A stretch of DNA of 64,000 nucleotides. It comes from Elioraea tepidiphila DSM 17972. GTDB lineage: Bacteria > Pseudomonadota > Alphaproteobacteria > Acetobacterales > Acetobacteraceae. Both the position numbers and the translations under genes were made by a program. The first letter of the stretch is position 1, and the number at the start of each line of letters is the position of its first letter. Shown in pieces: positions 9,118-18,311 of the stretch. The stretch lies in the NCBI RefSeq assembly GCF_000378465.1, contig NZ_KB899933.1, positions 18,767 to 82,766 of the forward strand, read 5' to 3'. The notes beneath the pieces were generated by a model. That model worked only from the letters and a program-made list of their open reading frames with translations, ran no database searches and was not told the DNA's origin.

Positions 9118-9387
9118 ATGCCCCCGGTTGATCCCGCCGCCACCGTCCTCGCCCGCTTCGGCGGCGCAGGCCCGCTCGCCCAGTTGCTTCGCCTCGACCG
9201 CAGCGCCGTGCATCGCTGGGCGCTGCCCAAGCACCGCGGCGGCAGCGGCGGTCTGATCCCCGCGCGCCACCACCAGCGCCTCCTGGCGTTGGCCGCCGCG
9301 CAGGGCATCGCGCTCACCCCCGCCGACCTGGTCGGCACGCCCGCGGCCACCGGCGATCCGCCCCGCGCCGGGGCCGACGACGGATAG
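9118..9387 (+). CDS. Cro-like HTH regulator (YdaS-type)
   Basis: This 89-residue protein has a short HTH: VLARFGGAGPLAQLLRLDRS followed by AVHRWALPKHRGG and IPARHHQRLLALAAAQGI. This is the layout of YdaS/Cro antirepressors, with the sequence RLDRSAVHRW forming the turn and recognition helix. It is the first rightward gene after the operator and is likely the early lytic regulator opposing the S24 repressor. Confidence 0.85.
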   Translation: MPPVDPAATVLARFGGAGPLAQLLRLDRSAVHRWALPKHRGGSGGLIPARHHQRLLALAAAQGIALTPADLVGTPAATGDPPRAGADDG

Positions 9388-9451
9388 CCCCGCCCCGTCC
9401 TTCTCCTTCTCCCCGCCCGACCCGTCCCCGCCCTTCACGGAGCATCGCTGC

Positions 9452-9865
9452 ATGCTGTCCGAACGGTTGCCTGTTCCCGAAATCCAGCTCGCCGCGGCCG
9501 TCATCCACCGCGCGCTGGAGGACGCTGCCACCCCCGATGCGCGCCTCGCCCGCCCGCGGATGATCGACACGCCGCAGGGCCCGCGCCGCACCTTCACGCC
9601 CGGCCTCAAGCCGCAGGAGCGCGAGGAGGCGGTGCGGTTCCTGCTGGATGGCGCGCCCAACTGGCGCCAGGCGCGCGAAGCCTGGTGCGAGATCGCCGAT
9701 CTCTGCCCCCTGCGGCTGCGGCGCAGCGCCCTCGCGCGCATCCCGCATTCCGCCATGCCGGCGGATCTCCGCCGCGCGCTACGGATCCCGGAGCCGACGC
9801 CAGCCCCGGCCATCGCCGCTGGCGCCTCCATGGTCCCCGCCACGCCCATGCAGGAGGCCGCCTGA
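9452..9865 (+). CDS. Hypothetical phage early protein
   Basis: This 137-residue protein has a Pro/Ala-rich tail and no recognised domain. Start ATG 9452 follows GGAG about 10 bases upstream. The next gene begins two bases after its stop, so it belongs to the early rightward operon. The central part (QEREEAVRFLLDGAPNWRQA) looks helical. Function unknown. Confidence 0.6.
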   Translation: MLSERLPVPEIQLAAAVIHRALEDAATPDARLARPRMIDTPQGPRRTFTPGLKPQEREEAVRFLLDGAPNWRQAREAWCEIADLCPLRLRRSALARIPHSAMPADLRRALRIPEPTPAPAIAAGASMVPATPMQEAA

Positions 9866-9867
9866 CC

Positions 9868-10410
9868 ATGGACACGCGATCCAACCGTCCGACCCTGGAT
9901 GCTCTGCGTCACCTGCCGGTGGGCGAGGTGATCGCCCTGCCGGCCGAGCAGCTCGCGCTGCTCCAGTCCGATGCCCGCGAGGCGCTGGACGCGGCCAAGC
10001 GCACCCTCGACTGGATCGAGGGCGCCATCGCGCTCCGCTACGAACAGCGCGCGGTCGGCGCCCGCGCCGCGGCGGGGAAGGACACCGGCATCGTCCGCTT
10101 CGAGGACGGCAGCGTCGAGGTCGCTGTCGAACTGCCCAAGCGGGTGGAATGGGACCAGCGGCGCCTCGCCGCGCTGGTGGAGCAGATCCGCGCCGGCGGC
10201 GAGGACCCGGGCGAGTATGTCGAGCTGACCTTCAAGGTCTCGGAGCGCGCTTACGCCGCCTGGCCCGAGCGCATCCGCGGCGCCTTCGAGCCGGCGCGGA
10301 CCGTGCGCACGGGCAAGCCGAGCTACCGCCTCACCATCCTGAACGACGTCGCCCTGCGCGACAGTCCGCACGGGCCGGGCATCCGCCCTGCCATCGGAGG
10401 GCCGCGCTGA
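9868..10410 (+). CDS. Hypothetical phage early protein
   Basis: This 180-residue, soluble, mostly alpha-helical protein starts at ATG 9868 (MDTRSNRPTLDALRH). Its stop overlaps the start of the ATPase gene. The segment IVRFEDGSVEVAVELPKRVE and the conserved-looking KVSERAYAAWPERIRGAFEP are typical of small proteins encoded before Sak4-like ATPases in phages of this group. No enzymatic motif is seen. It may be an accessory to the recombination or replication machinery. Confidence 0.65.
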   Translation: MDTRSNRPTLDALRHLPVGEVIALPAEQLALLQSDAREALDAAKRTLDWIEGAIALRYEQRAVGARAAAGKDTGIVRFEDGSVEVAVELPKRVEWDQRRLAALVEQIRAGGEDPGEYVELTFKVSERAYAAWPERIRGAFEPARTVRTGKPSYRLTILNDVALRDSPHGPGIRPAIGGPR

Positions 10411-11252
10411 TGGCACTGCGCATCGTCACCGCCGACGAGCGCCTGTCGCGCGCGGCCAACAAGACCACGATCGCGCTGTTCGGGCCAACCGGCGTCGGCA
10501 AGACAACGCAGTTGAAGCGCCTCGCGCCCAGCGAGACGGTCTGCATCGACCTCGAGGCCGGGATGAAGTCCGTCCAGGACTGGCCGGGCGACAGCATCCC
10601 CGTCCGCTGCTTCGAGGACATGGTGGTGCTCGCCTCGCTGGTTGGCGGCGCGAACCCTGCCGCAGCGCCGGAGGCGTTCTTCTCGCAGCAGCACTACACG
10701 CACTTCGCCGGCCTGCATCCCGAGCTGGTCGCGCTGCTCGCCAGCAAGTCCATCGTCTTCCTGGACAGCATCACCGACCTTACGCGCCAGGCGATGGCCT
10801 GGGCCAAGAAGCAGCCCGAGGCCTTCTCCGAAAAGACCGGCAAGCCCGATGTTCGCGGCGCCTACGGCCTGATGGCGCGCGAGGTGATCGGGCTGCTGAA
10901 GCACCTCCAGCACGCACCAGGCAAGACCACGATCATGGTCGGCATCCTGGAGAAGCACACCGACGAGTTCGGCAAGGTCAGCTGGCAGCCGCAGATGGAG
11001 GGCGGCAAGGCCGGCCGCGAGCTCCCCGGCATCGTCGACCAGGTGATCTCCATGTCCCTCTTCGTGCGGGAGGAGGACGGCACGCTGCGCCACGACCCCG
11101 AGCGCGGCACCGAGCGGCGCTTCGTGTGCCGCGCCGGCAATCGCTTCGGGCTGCCGGCCAAGGACCGCTCCGGCCGGCTCGACGAGACCGAGCCCGCCGA
11201 CCTCGCCGCACTGCTCCGCAAGATCAACGCCCCCGCCGCGCCCATCGCCTGA
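10410..11252 (+). CDS. Sak4/RecA-like AAA ATPase (phage recombination)
   Basis: This 280-residue P-loop ATPase has a Walker A in LFGPTGVGKTTQLKRL and a Walker B-like KSIVFLDSITDLTRQ. This layout matches Sak4-type single-strand annealing proteins (RecA-like core without N- and C-domains). Its neighbours are an ssDNA-binding-like protein and a Cas4-like exonuclease, the expected partners for phage single-strand annealing recombination. Its ATG overlaps the preceding stop. Confidence 0.82.
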   Translation: MALRIVTADERLSRAANKTTIALFGPTGVGKTTQLKRLAPSETVCIDLEAGMKSVQDWPGDSIPVRCFEDMVVLASLVGGANPAAAPEAFFSQQHYTHFAGLHPELVALLASKSIVFLDSITDLTRQAMAWAKKQPEAFSEKTGKPDVRGAYGLMAREVIGLLKHLQHAPGKTTIMVGILEKHTDEFGKVSWQPQMEGGKAGRELPGIVDQVISMSLFVREEDGTLRHDPERGTERRFVCRAGNRFGLPAKDRSGRLDETEPADLAALLRKINAPAAPIA

Positions 11253-11269
11253 GCCGAGAGGAGACCTCG

Positions 11270-12001
11270 ATGTACGACATGAACGATGCCGAGCTGCCGC
11301 GCAGCTCCGACCTGATCCCGGACGGCACCTTCGCGAAGGTGACGATGGTGATCCGCCCCGGCGGTATCGACGGCCAGGGCGAGGTGGATCGCGGGCTGCT
11401 GAAGGCCTCCCGCAGCGGCGGCGACACCAAGATGATCGATGCCGAGTTCACGGTGCTGGCCGGCCCGCATGCCAAGCGGAAGTTCTGGCAGAACTTCACC
11501 GTCACGGGCGGGAAGGTCGACGAGCACGGCGTCTCCATCGCCTGGAAGATCTCGAAGGGGAACTTCCGCGCCATGATCGACAGCGCCCTCGGCCTCGATC
11601 CGCAGGACATGAGCGAGGCGGCCAAGGCGAAGCGCGTGCTGCGTGGGCTGGCCGATCTCTCCGGCATCACCTTCGCCGCCAAGATCAAGGTCGAGGCATC
11701 GACCAACGCCGAGTATGGCGACCAGAACAGGCTCGACCGGGTCGTGCTGCCGGGGGAGCCGGAATACGCGCGCATCATGGCCGGCGAGGTGGTGCCGCCG
11801 TCGCCCTCCACGCATCGGGCGCCACGCCCCGCCTCCGCGCCCTCCGCGGCGGCGCCCGCCTGGGCCAACACGGGCGCGCCCAGGGCACCGGTGACCGCCG
11901 CCCCGGCATGGGCTGCCCCTGCCGCCGCGCCGCCCGCCCAGCCCGCGCCTCCGCCGCCGCAGGCGCCGCTCGCCAACGGTCCGGCCTGGCTGAACGGCTG
12001 A
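11270..12001 (+). CDS. ssDNA-binding-like phage protein (DUF669-type)
   Basis: This 243-residue protein starts at ATG 11270 after GAGAGGAG. Residues 1-165 look like a beta-rich OB-type domain (IDAEFTVLAGPHAKRKFWQN, LDRVVLPGEPEY). The remainder is a disordered Pro/Ala tail ending in AWLNG, as in SSB-like tails that recruit partners. Its position between a Sak4 ATPase and a nuclease supports a single-stranded DNA-binding function. Family membership is inferred from pattern and context. Confidence 0.65.
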   Translation: MYDMNDAELPRSSDLIPDGTFAKVTMVIRPGGIDGQGEVDRGLLKASRSGGDTKMIDAEFTVLAGPHAKRKFWQNFTVTGGKVDEHGVSIAWKISKGNFRAMIDSALGLDPQDMSEAAKAKRVLRGLADLSGITFAAKIKVEASTNAEYGDQNRLDRVVLPGEPEYARIMAGEVVPPSPSTHRAPRPASAPSAAAPAWANTGAPRAPVTAAPAWAAPAAAPPAQPAPPPPQAPLANGPAWLNG

Positions 12002-12008
12002 TGGCGGC

Positions 12009-12464
12009 ATGGCCCGACGACGCTGGAGCCGGCCAAGGGAGGTTCGCGCTCCCGCCACGAAGCCGACGTCGCTGCCCCGCTCCACGCCGGAGGACCAGGT
12101 TCGTCGCCTGGTCTGCGCCCTGTGCGGCCGTGAGGCGAAGGGCTTCGGCTACGTGCACGAGATGCGGCTCGGCGAGTTCCCGCACCACCGGTTCTGCAGC
12201 ATGGCCTGCTGCGACGCCGGTGGCGCGCTCGCGCGGAGATCGAATGGCGTGATCGACAAGACGCAGATGGAGGCGCGCGCGATCAAGGAGGCGCGGCGGC
12301 CGCTCGCCGAGGTGCTGGTCGAGCTGCAGCTCATGGCGCCATTCCACAACCGCAGCGCGGCGGAGATCGACCGCATCATCGAGGCCTGTGTCGACGGCTT
12401 CCATGCCTCGATGCAGCGCCAGGCAGCCGAGCGCGATCCGCTCGACGACCCCATTCCCTTCTGA
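12009..12464 (+). CDS. Zinc-binding phage protein (DUF6511-like)
   Basis: This 151-residue protein contains a likely zinc site: LVCALCGREAKGFGYVH followed by HHRFCSMACCDAGG, giving CxxC and CxxxC(C) pairs. The second half is helical and acidic. This resembles DUF6511 proteins in alphaproteobacterial prophages. It sits between the ssDNA-binding-like and nuclease genes and could act in DNA metabolism. Function unknown. Confidence 0.65.
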   Translation: MARRRWSRPREVRAPATKPTSLPRSTPEDQVRRLVCALCGREAKGFGYVHEMRLGEFPHHRFCSMACCDAGGALARRSNGVIDKTQMEARAIKEARRPLAEVLVELQLMAPFHNRSAAEIDRIIEACVDGFHASMQRQAAERDPLDDPIPF

Positions 12465-12465
12465 G

Positions 12466-13248
12466 GTGACGGTGCTGCTCGACCTGAACCACGGCTCCGG
12501 TGCTGTCTATGGGCGGGGCGATGCGCCGCCGAGCGACGCCGCCGCCATCACAGCACGCATCAACAGGCACATCGATGCTGCCCTGCTCGCGCGCCAGCGG
12601 CAGCAGGTGCCGCGCGATTATCTCGGGGGCAGCCGCGTTGGCGAGCCTTGCGGCCGCAAGCTGGTCTACGAGATCACCCATGCGCCGAAGGATCGCGACT
12701 TCGATGCTGGCATCCTCCGCGTCTTCGATGCGGGGCACCAGTTCGAGGCGCTCTCCATCCGCTGGCTCCGCCAGGCCGGCTTCGACCTGCGCGATCGTGG
12801 CGTGGATGGCGGGCAGTTCGGGTTCGCAGCCGCCGGTGGAAAGCTTCGTGGTCATGCCGATGGCGTTATCGTCGCCGGGCCAGATGTTGGCCTCCGCTGG
12901 CCCTCCCTCTGGGAGCACAAGGCGCTCGGCCAAAAGTCCTGGACTGACCTGGTCAAGCGCGGTCTACGCCTCTCGAAGCCGATCTACTTCGCGCAGGTGC
13001 AGCTCTACATGGCCTACCTCCGGCTCGAGGTGGCGCTGCTCACCGCGCTGAACCGCGACACGCTCGCGCTGCACCACGAGGCCGTTCCCTTTGATGCGGG
13101 CGAGGCGCAGCGGCTGTCGGACCACGCCGTCGAGATCCTCCGCGCAGCCGAGGCAGGCGAGCTGCCACCGCGCATCGCCCAGGCCGCCGACTTCTTCCTG
13201 TGCCGCCTCTGCCCCTACGCCACGCGCTGCTGGGAGGCGCCGGCATGA
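12466..13248 (+). CDS. Cas4/RecB-like PD-(D/E)xK exonuclease
   Basis: This nuclease of about 260 residues uses GTG at 12466 or 12472, just after the preceding stop. Core motifs are GKLRGHADGVIVAG (Asp), LWEHKALGQKSW (ExK) and YFAQVQLYMAYLRL (QxxxY). Cysteines at GEPCGRKLVYE and in FFLCRLCPYATRCWE fit the Cas4/AddB-like 4Fe-4S cluster. Such phage nucleases resect DNA ends for annealing by the Sak4 ATPase encoded two genes upstream. It overlaps the helicase start (ATGA). Confidence 0.85.
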   Translation: MTVLLDLNHGSGAVYGRGDAPPSDAAAITARINRHIDAALLARQRQQVPRDYLGGSRVGEPCGRKLVYEITHAPKDRDFDAGILRVFDAGHQFEALSIRWLRQAGFDLRDRGVDGGQFGFAAAGGKLRGHADGVIVAGPDVGLRWPSLWEHKALGQKSWTDLVKRGLRLSKPIYFAQVQLYMAYLRLEVALLTALNRDTLALHHEAVPFDAGEAQRLSDHAVEILRAAEAGELPPRIAQAADFFLCRLCPYATRCWEAPA

Positions 13249-14528
13249 GCATCACCCCGTCACCGCAGCAGGCCGCCGCCATCGCCAGCATCGTCGACTG
13301 GTATCGGACGCGCCGCACCCAGCAGCAGGTGTTCCGGCTCTTCGGCTACGCCGGCACGGGAAAGAGCACGATCACCGCGGCGGCGATCGAAGCACTCGGC
13401 CTCGACCCCATGGCGCGCGACGGCGACACGTCAGGCGGCGTGCTGTTCGCTGCCTTCACCGGCAAGGCGGCGCTGGTGATGACCCGCAAGGGCACGCCCG
13501 CCTCGACCATCCACTCCCTCATCTATCGCGTCTCGGAGGCGACGCCGGAGGAGATCGCTCGCGTCGAGAAGGAGCTCTTCGACCTCCAGCGCGATCTGCG
13601 CCGCATGGGCCCTGCCGAGCGCGGCTTTGCGGAGACGCAGATCAGCAAGCTGCAGCTCCGGCTCGCCGACATTCACAAGCCCTCCTTCCTGCTGAACGAG
13701 CAGTCGCGCGTGCGGGACGCCGCGCTGGTCGTGCTCGACGAGGTCTCCATGGTTGGGCCGGAAATGGCGGCCGACCTGCTCGCCTTCGGCAAGCCGATCC
13801 TCGTGCTCGGCGATCCCGGCCAGCTGCCGCCGATCAAGGGCGCCGGCGCTTTCACCGAGGCGCCGCCCGACGTGGTGTTGACCGAGATCCACCGCCAGGC
13901 CGGCGAGAGCGCCATCATCCGGCTCGCCACCATGGCACGGCAAGGGATCGAGATCCCACCCGGCGGACATGACGAGCATGTCTGGAAGCTGCCGCGCAAC
14001 GCCGTCGGCGCGGCCCAGATGCTGCGCGGCGGCCAGGTCATCTGCGGCCGGAACAGCACCAGGCTGTGGCTGAACGGCGCCATGAAGGCGGCGGCTGGCT
14101 TTCCGGCCACCTATCCAGAGGGCCGCAGCGAAAAGATCATCTGCCTCAAGAACCGGCATGACCTCGGTCTGGTCAACGGGATGTTCGTCAACCTCATCGA
14201 CATCGAGGATGACGGCCCTCTTTCCTTCCGTGCCAGCGTCACGACCGAGGATGGTCTCGCGATCGCCGGACGGCATCGTTTCTACAAGGGGCACTACGAC
14301 GACCACGTCCGGCTGCAGCCGGATCGCGCGCGGCAGGATTGGCGCGAGCTGCGCGGCCTGATCGAGACTTCCTGGGGCTACGCTATCACCTGCCACAAGG
14401 CGCAGGGCAGCCAGTGGGAGAACGTGGTCGTCTACGACGACGGCCTCTCCCGCACTCCCGAGGACCGGGCCCGCTGGCTCTACACCGCGATCACGCGCGC
14501 CGAGCGCGGGCTGGTGCTGCTTGATTGA
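13245..14528 (+). CDS. RecD/Pif1-like SF1 helicase
   Basis: This 427-residue helicase shows Walker A in LFGYAGTGKSTITAAAIEAL, motif II in ALVVLDEVSMVGPEM, motif III in LVLGDPGQLPPIKGAGAF, and motifs V/VI in YAITCHKAQGSQW and ARWLYTAITRAERGL. This is the AAA_30 plus UvrD_C_2 layout of 5'-3' helicases such as RecD2. It probably unwinds phage DNA during replication or recombination. Its stop overlaps the primase start by 8 bases. Confidence 0.92.
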   Translation: MSITPSPQQAAAIASIVDWYRTRRTQQQVFRLFGYAGTGKSTITAAAIEALGLDPMARDGDTSGGVLFAAFTGKAALVMTRKGTPASTIHSLIYRVSEATPEEIARVEKELFDLQRDLRRMGPAERGFAETQISKLQLRLADIHKPSFLLNEQSRVRDAALVVLDEVSMVGPEMAADLLAFGKPILVLGDPGQLPPIKGAGAFTEAPPDVVLTEIHRQAGESAIIRLATMARQGIEIPPGGHDEHVWKLPRNAVGAAQMLRGGQVICGRNSTRLWLNGAMKAAAGFPATYPEGRSEKIICLKNRHDLGLVNGMFVNLIDIEDDGPLSFRASVTTEDGLAIAGRHRFYKGHYDDHVRLQPDRARQDWRELRGLIETSWGYAITCHKAQGSQWENVVVYDDGLSRTPEDRARWLYTAITRAERGLVLLD

Positions 14529-17409
14529 CCTGAACGACGCGGCCACGGCACCGGCGCGCTACGACCTCGAGGTCATCGTCCAGCGCCTGCGTGACACGGC
14601 CAATGCCTGGGTGCCGGGCGTGTTCCCGAACGGCCGGCGCCAGGGCGACGAATGGCGGCTGGCCAACATCCAGGGCGCGCCGCCGCGGCAGTCGGGCTCC
14701 TGCGTCATCATGCTGCGCGGCGAGCGCGCCGGCGACTGGCACGACTTCGACGGCGGCGATGGCGGTGGGCCGCTCTCGACGCTGGCGCATGGCACGGGTC
14801 TCGCAGACCGGGCGCTGTTCGCACATGCGGCGGGGATGACCGGCTGGGCCGGCGAAGGCCCTCCGCGCCAGGAGCCGCCGCCCCCGCCGAAGGCCGAGCG
14901 CGACGCTTCCCGCGACATTGCCTTCATCCTGGAGCACGCGCAGCCGCTGCGTGGGACAGCGGCCGAGCGCTATCTGCTGGGCCGCGGCCTCTCCGTCCCG
15001 GACGGCGCCGACCTGCTCTTCCATCCCGACCTGGCGAACTTCGAGACCCGCGCCGGCTATCCGGCGATGGTCGCGCTGGTCCGCAACCTCGCCGGCGAGG
15101 TGGTGGCCGTGCACCGAACCTACCTCCGGGAGGACGGCGAGGCGGTCCGGAAGGCCGACATCCCGAAACCGCGCATGGTGCTCGGCCGGAGCGGTGGCGG
15201 CACGGTGCGACTGGCCCCGCTCGGCCCACATGGTGTGCTCGGCCTCTGCGAGGGCATCGAGACCGGGCTCTCGGCGATGCTGGCCTGCCCCGGGTTGCCA
15301 GTCTGGGCCGCGCTCTCCACCGCTGGCCTTGAGCAGGCGCTGCTCCCGCCTGAGGCCAGGCGCGTCGTCATCCTCGCCGACCACGATGCGTCTGGCGCGG
15401 GCATTCGGGCTGCGGAGGCCGCCGCCACGAAGCTCCGGCTCGATGGTCGTGAGGTCTCCATCGCCCTGCCTCCACGCGAGGGCGACGACTTCAACGACAT
15501 GCTGCGGCGCGACGGGGCGGAGGCGATCGCCGCGCTGGTCGACCAAGCGATGCGCAGTTCCGTCCATGAGCCGCCACCACAGGAGCCGGAGACCGGCCGG
15601 CACCTGCCCATCGGCTTCTTGGAGCCCGCGCATCCGCTCCCGACCGCCCGCGCCGACGAGGGCAATCTCGACCGCGCCACCGCGCGCGCCTGGGGCCTCG
15701 TGCTGTCCGCCAACCGCTCGCCCTGGCTGTTCCGTCTCGGCGGCGAGCCATCCTGGGTCGTGCCCGACGATGACGGCCGGCCCGTCGCCGTCACCGTGCG
15801 CGAGGAGCGCCTGCGCCACATGCTGGCGAAGCTCGCCGACTGGCGAAAGGCGAACGCCAAGGGCGACCTCGTGCCCACCCCGCCGCCGACAGGCTTGGTG
15901 AAGTCGCTCGTCGCCACGCCTGACCCGGCGCTGCCAGTGCTGGCCGGAATCGTCACGGCGCCTGTGCTCGGTCGCGGCGGCGTGCTGCTCACCGAGCCCG
16001 GCTACCACCCCGACGCCCGGCTGCTCTATCGCCCGCCGCCGGGCTTCGTGCTGCCGCCAGTGCCGGAGCGGCCGACGCCAACCGAGACTGCGGCTGCGCG
16101 CAACCTCCTCCTCGACGATCTGCTCGGCGACTTCCCCTTCACTGGCGAGGCGGAGCGCGCCCATGCGCTCGCGCTCCTGCTGCTCGGCTTCGTGCGGCCG
16201 ATGATCGACGCGCCCACACCGCTGCATATGATCGAGAAGCCCACGCCCGGCACGGGCGCGACGCTCATGGTGGACGCCATCGCCACCATCCTCACCGGCG
16301 CCGGCGCATCCGTGATGACGGAGGGGCGCGACGAGGATGAATGGCGCAAGCGTCTCACCGCAAAGCTGCGCCAGCTGCCAACGCTGCTCCTAATCGATAA
16401 CCTCCGCCAGGAACTCGACAGCTCCGCCCTTGCCGCGGCCCTGACCGCTCCGGTCTGGGAGGACCGCGTGCTCGGCGCCTCGGACATGGTCCGGCTGCCG
16501 GTGCGCTGCGCCTGGGTCGCCACGGGCAACAATCCGGCCGTCTCGCACGAGATTGCCCGCCGCCTCGTCCGCATCCGCCTCGACGCCCGCACCGACCAGC
16601 CTTGGCGGCGCGATGGCTTCCGGCATCCCGACCTCATGGTCTGGGTCCGCGCTCAGCGCGGGCGGCTGGTCGCTGCCTGCCTCACGCTCTGCCGTGCCTG
16701 GATTGCCGCTGGTCGTCCGCGCGGGGCCCGCAGCCTGGGCAGCTTCGAAGTATGGAGCCAGACGCTGGGCGGCATCCTGCAGGTCGCGGGCGTCACCGGC
16801 TTCCTGGACAACCTCGACGAGGTGATCGCCGCCTCCGACAGCGAGGGTGGTGCATGGCGCGCCTTCATCCAGCTCTGGTGGGACCGCTTCGGGAGCGCCG
16901 AGGTCAGCGTCAGCGATCTGCTCGGCCTGGCGCAGAGCGCCGAGGCCAGCCTGCCGATCAGCGCGAAGAACGAGCATGGCCTGAAGGTCTCGCTCGGGGC
17001 GGCCTTCACCAAGCTGCGCGACCGCGCCTTCCGCATCAGCGACCGGCTGATCCACCTCCGCCAGGGGAAGGTGCTGCACAATTCGCAACGCTGGCGCCTC
17101 GAACCCGCTGCAGAGAAGCCCGTGCATGGGGGTCTTGGGGGTCTTGTGGGGATCTCACGCGGCGAGACCCCCATCGGTTCAGGCCAGGAATTCCGCGGGG
17201 TCGACGGGTCTTGGGGGTCTTGGGGGTCTTTTTCCAACCCCTACGCACATGCGCGCGCGCACATGCGTGAGGAAGAAGCCGGAGAAGACCCCCAAGATCC
17301 CCAAGACCCCCAAAGCCCAGGAAACAGCTGCGTTGTCGCCGGGGGGTCTTCGAACAAAAGACCCCCACAGACCCCCACGACGCCTCCCTGGCTCGAAGGG
17401 GTGCCGTGA
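14521..17409 (+). CDS. Phage primase-helicase (Toprim + AAA-like)
   Basis: This is a 962-residue protein with a TTG start (TTG ATT GAC), overlapping the helicase gene. Residues 240-330 hold a Toprim domain: [17 protein letters not shown] and [19 protein letters not shown]. The C-terminal half resembles a replicative AAA helicase ([34 protein letters not shown]). Its P-loop reads [10 protein letters not shown], with Ala where the invariant Lys should be, so ATP use is doubtful. The last 90 residues are low complexity, made by GGGGGTCTT repeats. Confidence 0.85.
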   Translation: MIDLNDAATAPARYDLEVIVQRLRDTANAWVPGVFPNGRRQGDEWRLANIQGAPPRQSGSCVIMLRGERAGDWHDFDGGDGGGPLSTLAHGTGLADRALFAHAAGMTGWAGEGPPRQEPPPPPKAERDASRDIAFILEHAQPLRGTAAERYLLGRGLSVPDGADLLFHPDLANFETRAGYPAMVALVRNLAGEVVAVHRTYLREDGEAVRKADIPKPRMVLGRSGGGTVRLAPLGPHGVLGLCEGIETGLSAMLACPGLPVWAALSTAGLEQALLPPEARRVVILADHDASGAGIRAAEAAATKLRLDGREVSIALPPREGDDFNDMLRRDGAEAIAALVDQAMRSSVHEPPPQEPETGRHLPIGFLEPAHPLPTARADEGNLDRATARAWGLVLSANRSPWLFRLGGEPSWVVPDDDGRPVAVTVREERLRHMLAKLADWRKANAKGDLVPTPPPTGLVKSLVATPDPALPVLAGIVTAPVLGRGGVLLTEPGYHPDARLLYRPPPGFVLPPVPERPTPTETAAARNLLLDDLLGDFPFTGEAERAHALALLLLGFVRPMIDAPTPLHMIEKPTPGTGATLMVDAIATILTGAGASVMTEGRDEDEWRKRLTAKLRQLPTLLLIDNLRQELDSSALAAALTAPVWEDRVLGASDMVRLPVRCAWVATGNNPAVSHEIARRLVRIRLDARTDQPWRRDGFRHPDLMVWVRAQRGRLVAACLTLCRAWIAAGRPRGARSLGSFEVWSQTLGGILQVAGVTGFLDNLDEVIAASDSEGGAWRAFIQLWWDRFGSAEVSVSDLLGLAQSAEASLPISAKNEHGLKVSLGAAFTKLRDRAFRISDRLIHLRQGKVLHNSQRWRLEPAAEKPVHGGLGGLVGISRGETPIGSGQEFRGVDGSWGSWGSFSNPYAHARAHMREEEAGEDPQDPQDPQSPGNSCVVAGGSSNKRPPQTPTTPPWLEGVP
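17128..17370. repeat. GGGGGTCTT / AAGACCCCC repeat cluster
   Basis: Inside the primase 3' end the word GGGGGTCTT occurs in tandem at 17128 and 17137, again at about 17213 and 17222, and at 17342. Its complement AAGACCCCC appears near 17285, 17302 and 17358. Between the opposed sets lies a direct repeat, CGCACATGCG twice, around 17244-17267. The two arms could form a long hairpin. Candidate replication origin or regulatory structure. Confidence 0.6.
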
Positions 17410-17535
17410 TGCGCCGCCCGCACAGCACCGGGCCGCCCGCGAGGGGACCATCCCGGAAAGCCGGGCAGCGACGACGAGCTCCGCCAAGAACCGCGCCGTC
17501 GCCGCCCTCACCACGACGATCCCCTCTCGGAGACC

Positions 17536-18087
17536 ATGATGGCTCTCGCGACTCTCCCCATGCCCGCGGCGCGCGCAAGCGGCCCACCAATCACCGCGCC
17601 GCTGCCCGTCGCCCCGCGGCATCACGCCGTCCTCGCCCTGGACCTGGGCACCACCACCGGCTGGGCGCTGCGCGGCCAGGACGGGGGCATCACCTCGGGC
17701 ACCATCTCCTTCAAGCCGAGCCGCTTCGAGGGCGGCGGGATGCGCTACCTCCGCTTCCGCAGCTGGCTGACGGAAATGGCCGGCCTCGCCAGCAGCCTTT
17801 CCCGCATCGCCTTCGAGGAAGTCCGCGCCCACGCCGGCACCGACGCCGCGCACCTCTACGGCGGCTTCCTGGCCCACCTCTCCGCCTGGAGCGAGGAACG
17901 CGGCATCGCCTACGAGGGCGTGCCCGTTGCCACCATCAAGCGCTTCGCGACCGGCCGCGGCAACGCCGACAAGGCGGCGATGATCGCAGCGATCCAGGCG
18001 CGCGGCTTCGCGCCGGCCGACGACAACGAGGCCGACGCGATCGCCATCCTGCTCTGGCTCACCGACGCACAGGGAGGCCGCGCATGA
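17536..18087 (+). CDS. RuvC-like Holliday junction resolvase
   Basis: This 183-residue protein has an RNase H-fold resolvase pattern. The first Asp is in AVLALDLGTTTGWALRG, Glu is in RIAFEEVRAHAGTDAAHLYG, and the acidic C-terminal site is in DDNEADAIAILLWL. It would resolve recombination intermediates or branched DNA before packaging. Two ATGs (17536, 17539) are possible. The 126 bases before it hold no gene I can support. The stop overlaps the next start. Confidence 0.88.
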   Translation: MMALATLPMPAARASGPPITAPLPVAPRHHAVLALDLGTTTGWALRGQDGGITSGTISFKPSRFEGGGMRYLRFRSWLTEMAGLASSLSRIAFEEVRAHAGTDAAHLYGGFLAHLSAWSEERGIAYEGVPVATIKRFATGRGNADKAAMIAAIQARGFAPADDNEADAIAILLWLTDAQGGRA

Positions 18088-18311
18088 GCCTGCCCGGCGC
18101 ACCCACCCTCGCGCGCAGTCCGATCGGGCGGCTGCGCACCCCGACCAGCGAGCCCGAGCTCAACGCCATGCGCGCCGCTGCTTGGCACCGGCACGGCGTC
18201 GCCGCGATCCCGGTCGACGACATCACCGATCCCTGGCTGCGACAGGCGATCACCAACGAGGCCAACCGCCGCTGGGGACGGCGGCAGGGAGGGGACAGCC
18301 ATGGCCGGTAA
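18084..18311 (+). CDS. Small hypothetical phage protein
   Basis: This 75-residue protein starts at ATG 18084, overlapping the RuvC stop (ATGA). Its end overlaps the next gene by 11 bases. The C-terminal half (AIPVDDITDPWLRQAITNEA) is conserved in style with small phage proteins that follow RuvC. No motif indicates function. Confidence 0.6.
   Translation: MSLPGAPTLARSPIGRLRTPTSEPELNAMRAAAWHRHGVAAIPVDDITDPWLRQAITNEANRRWGRRQGGDSHGR

Noticed and set aside
14491..16227. Minus-strand frame of 578 codons opposite the primase
   Set aside because: High-GC shadow of the Toprim primase with no recognisable motif.
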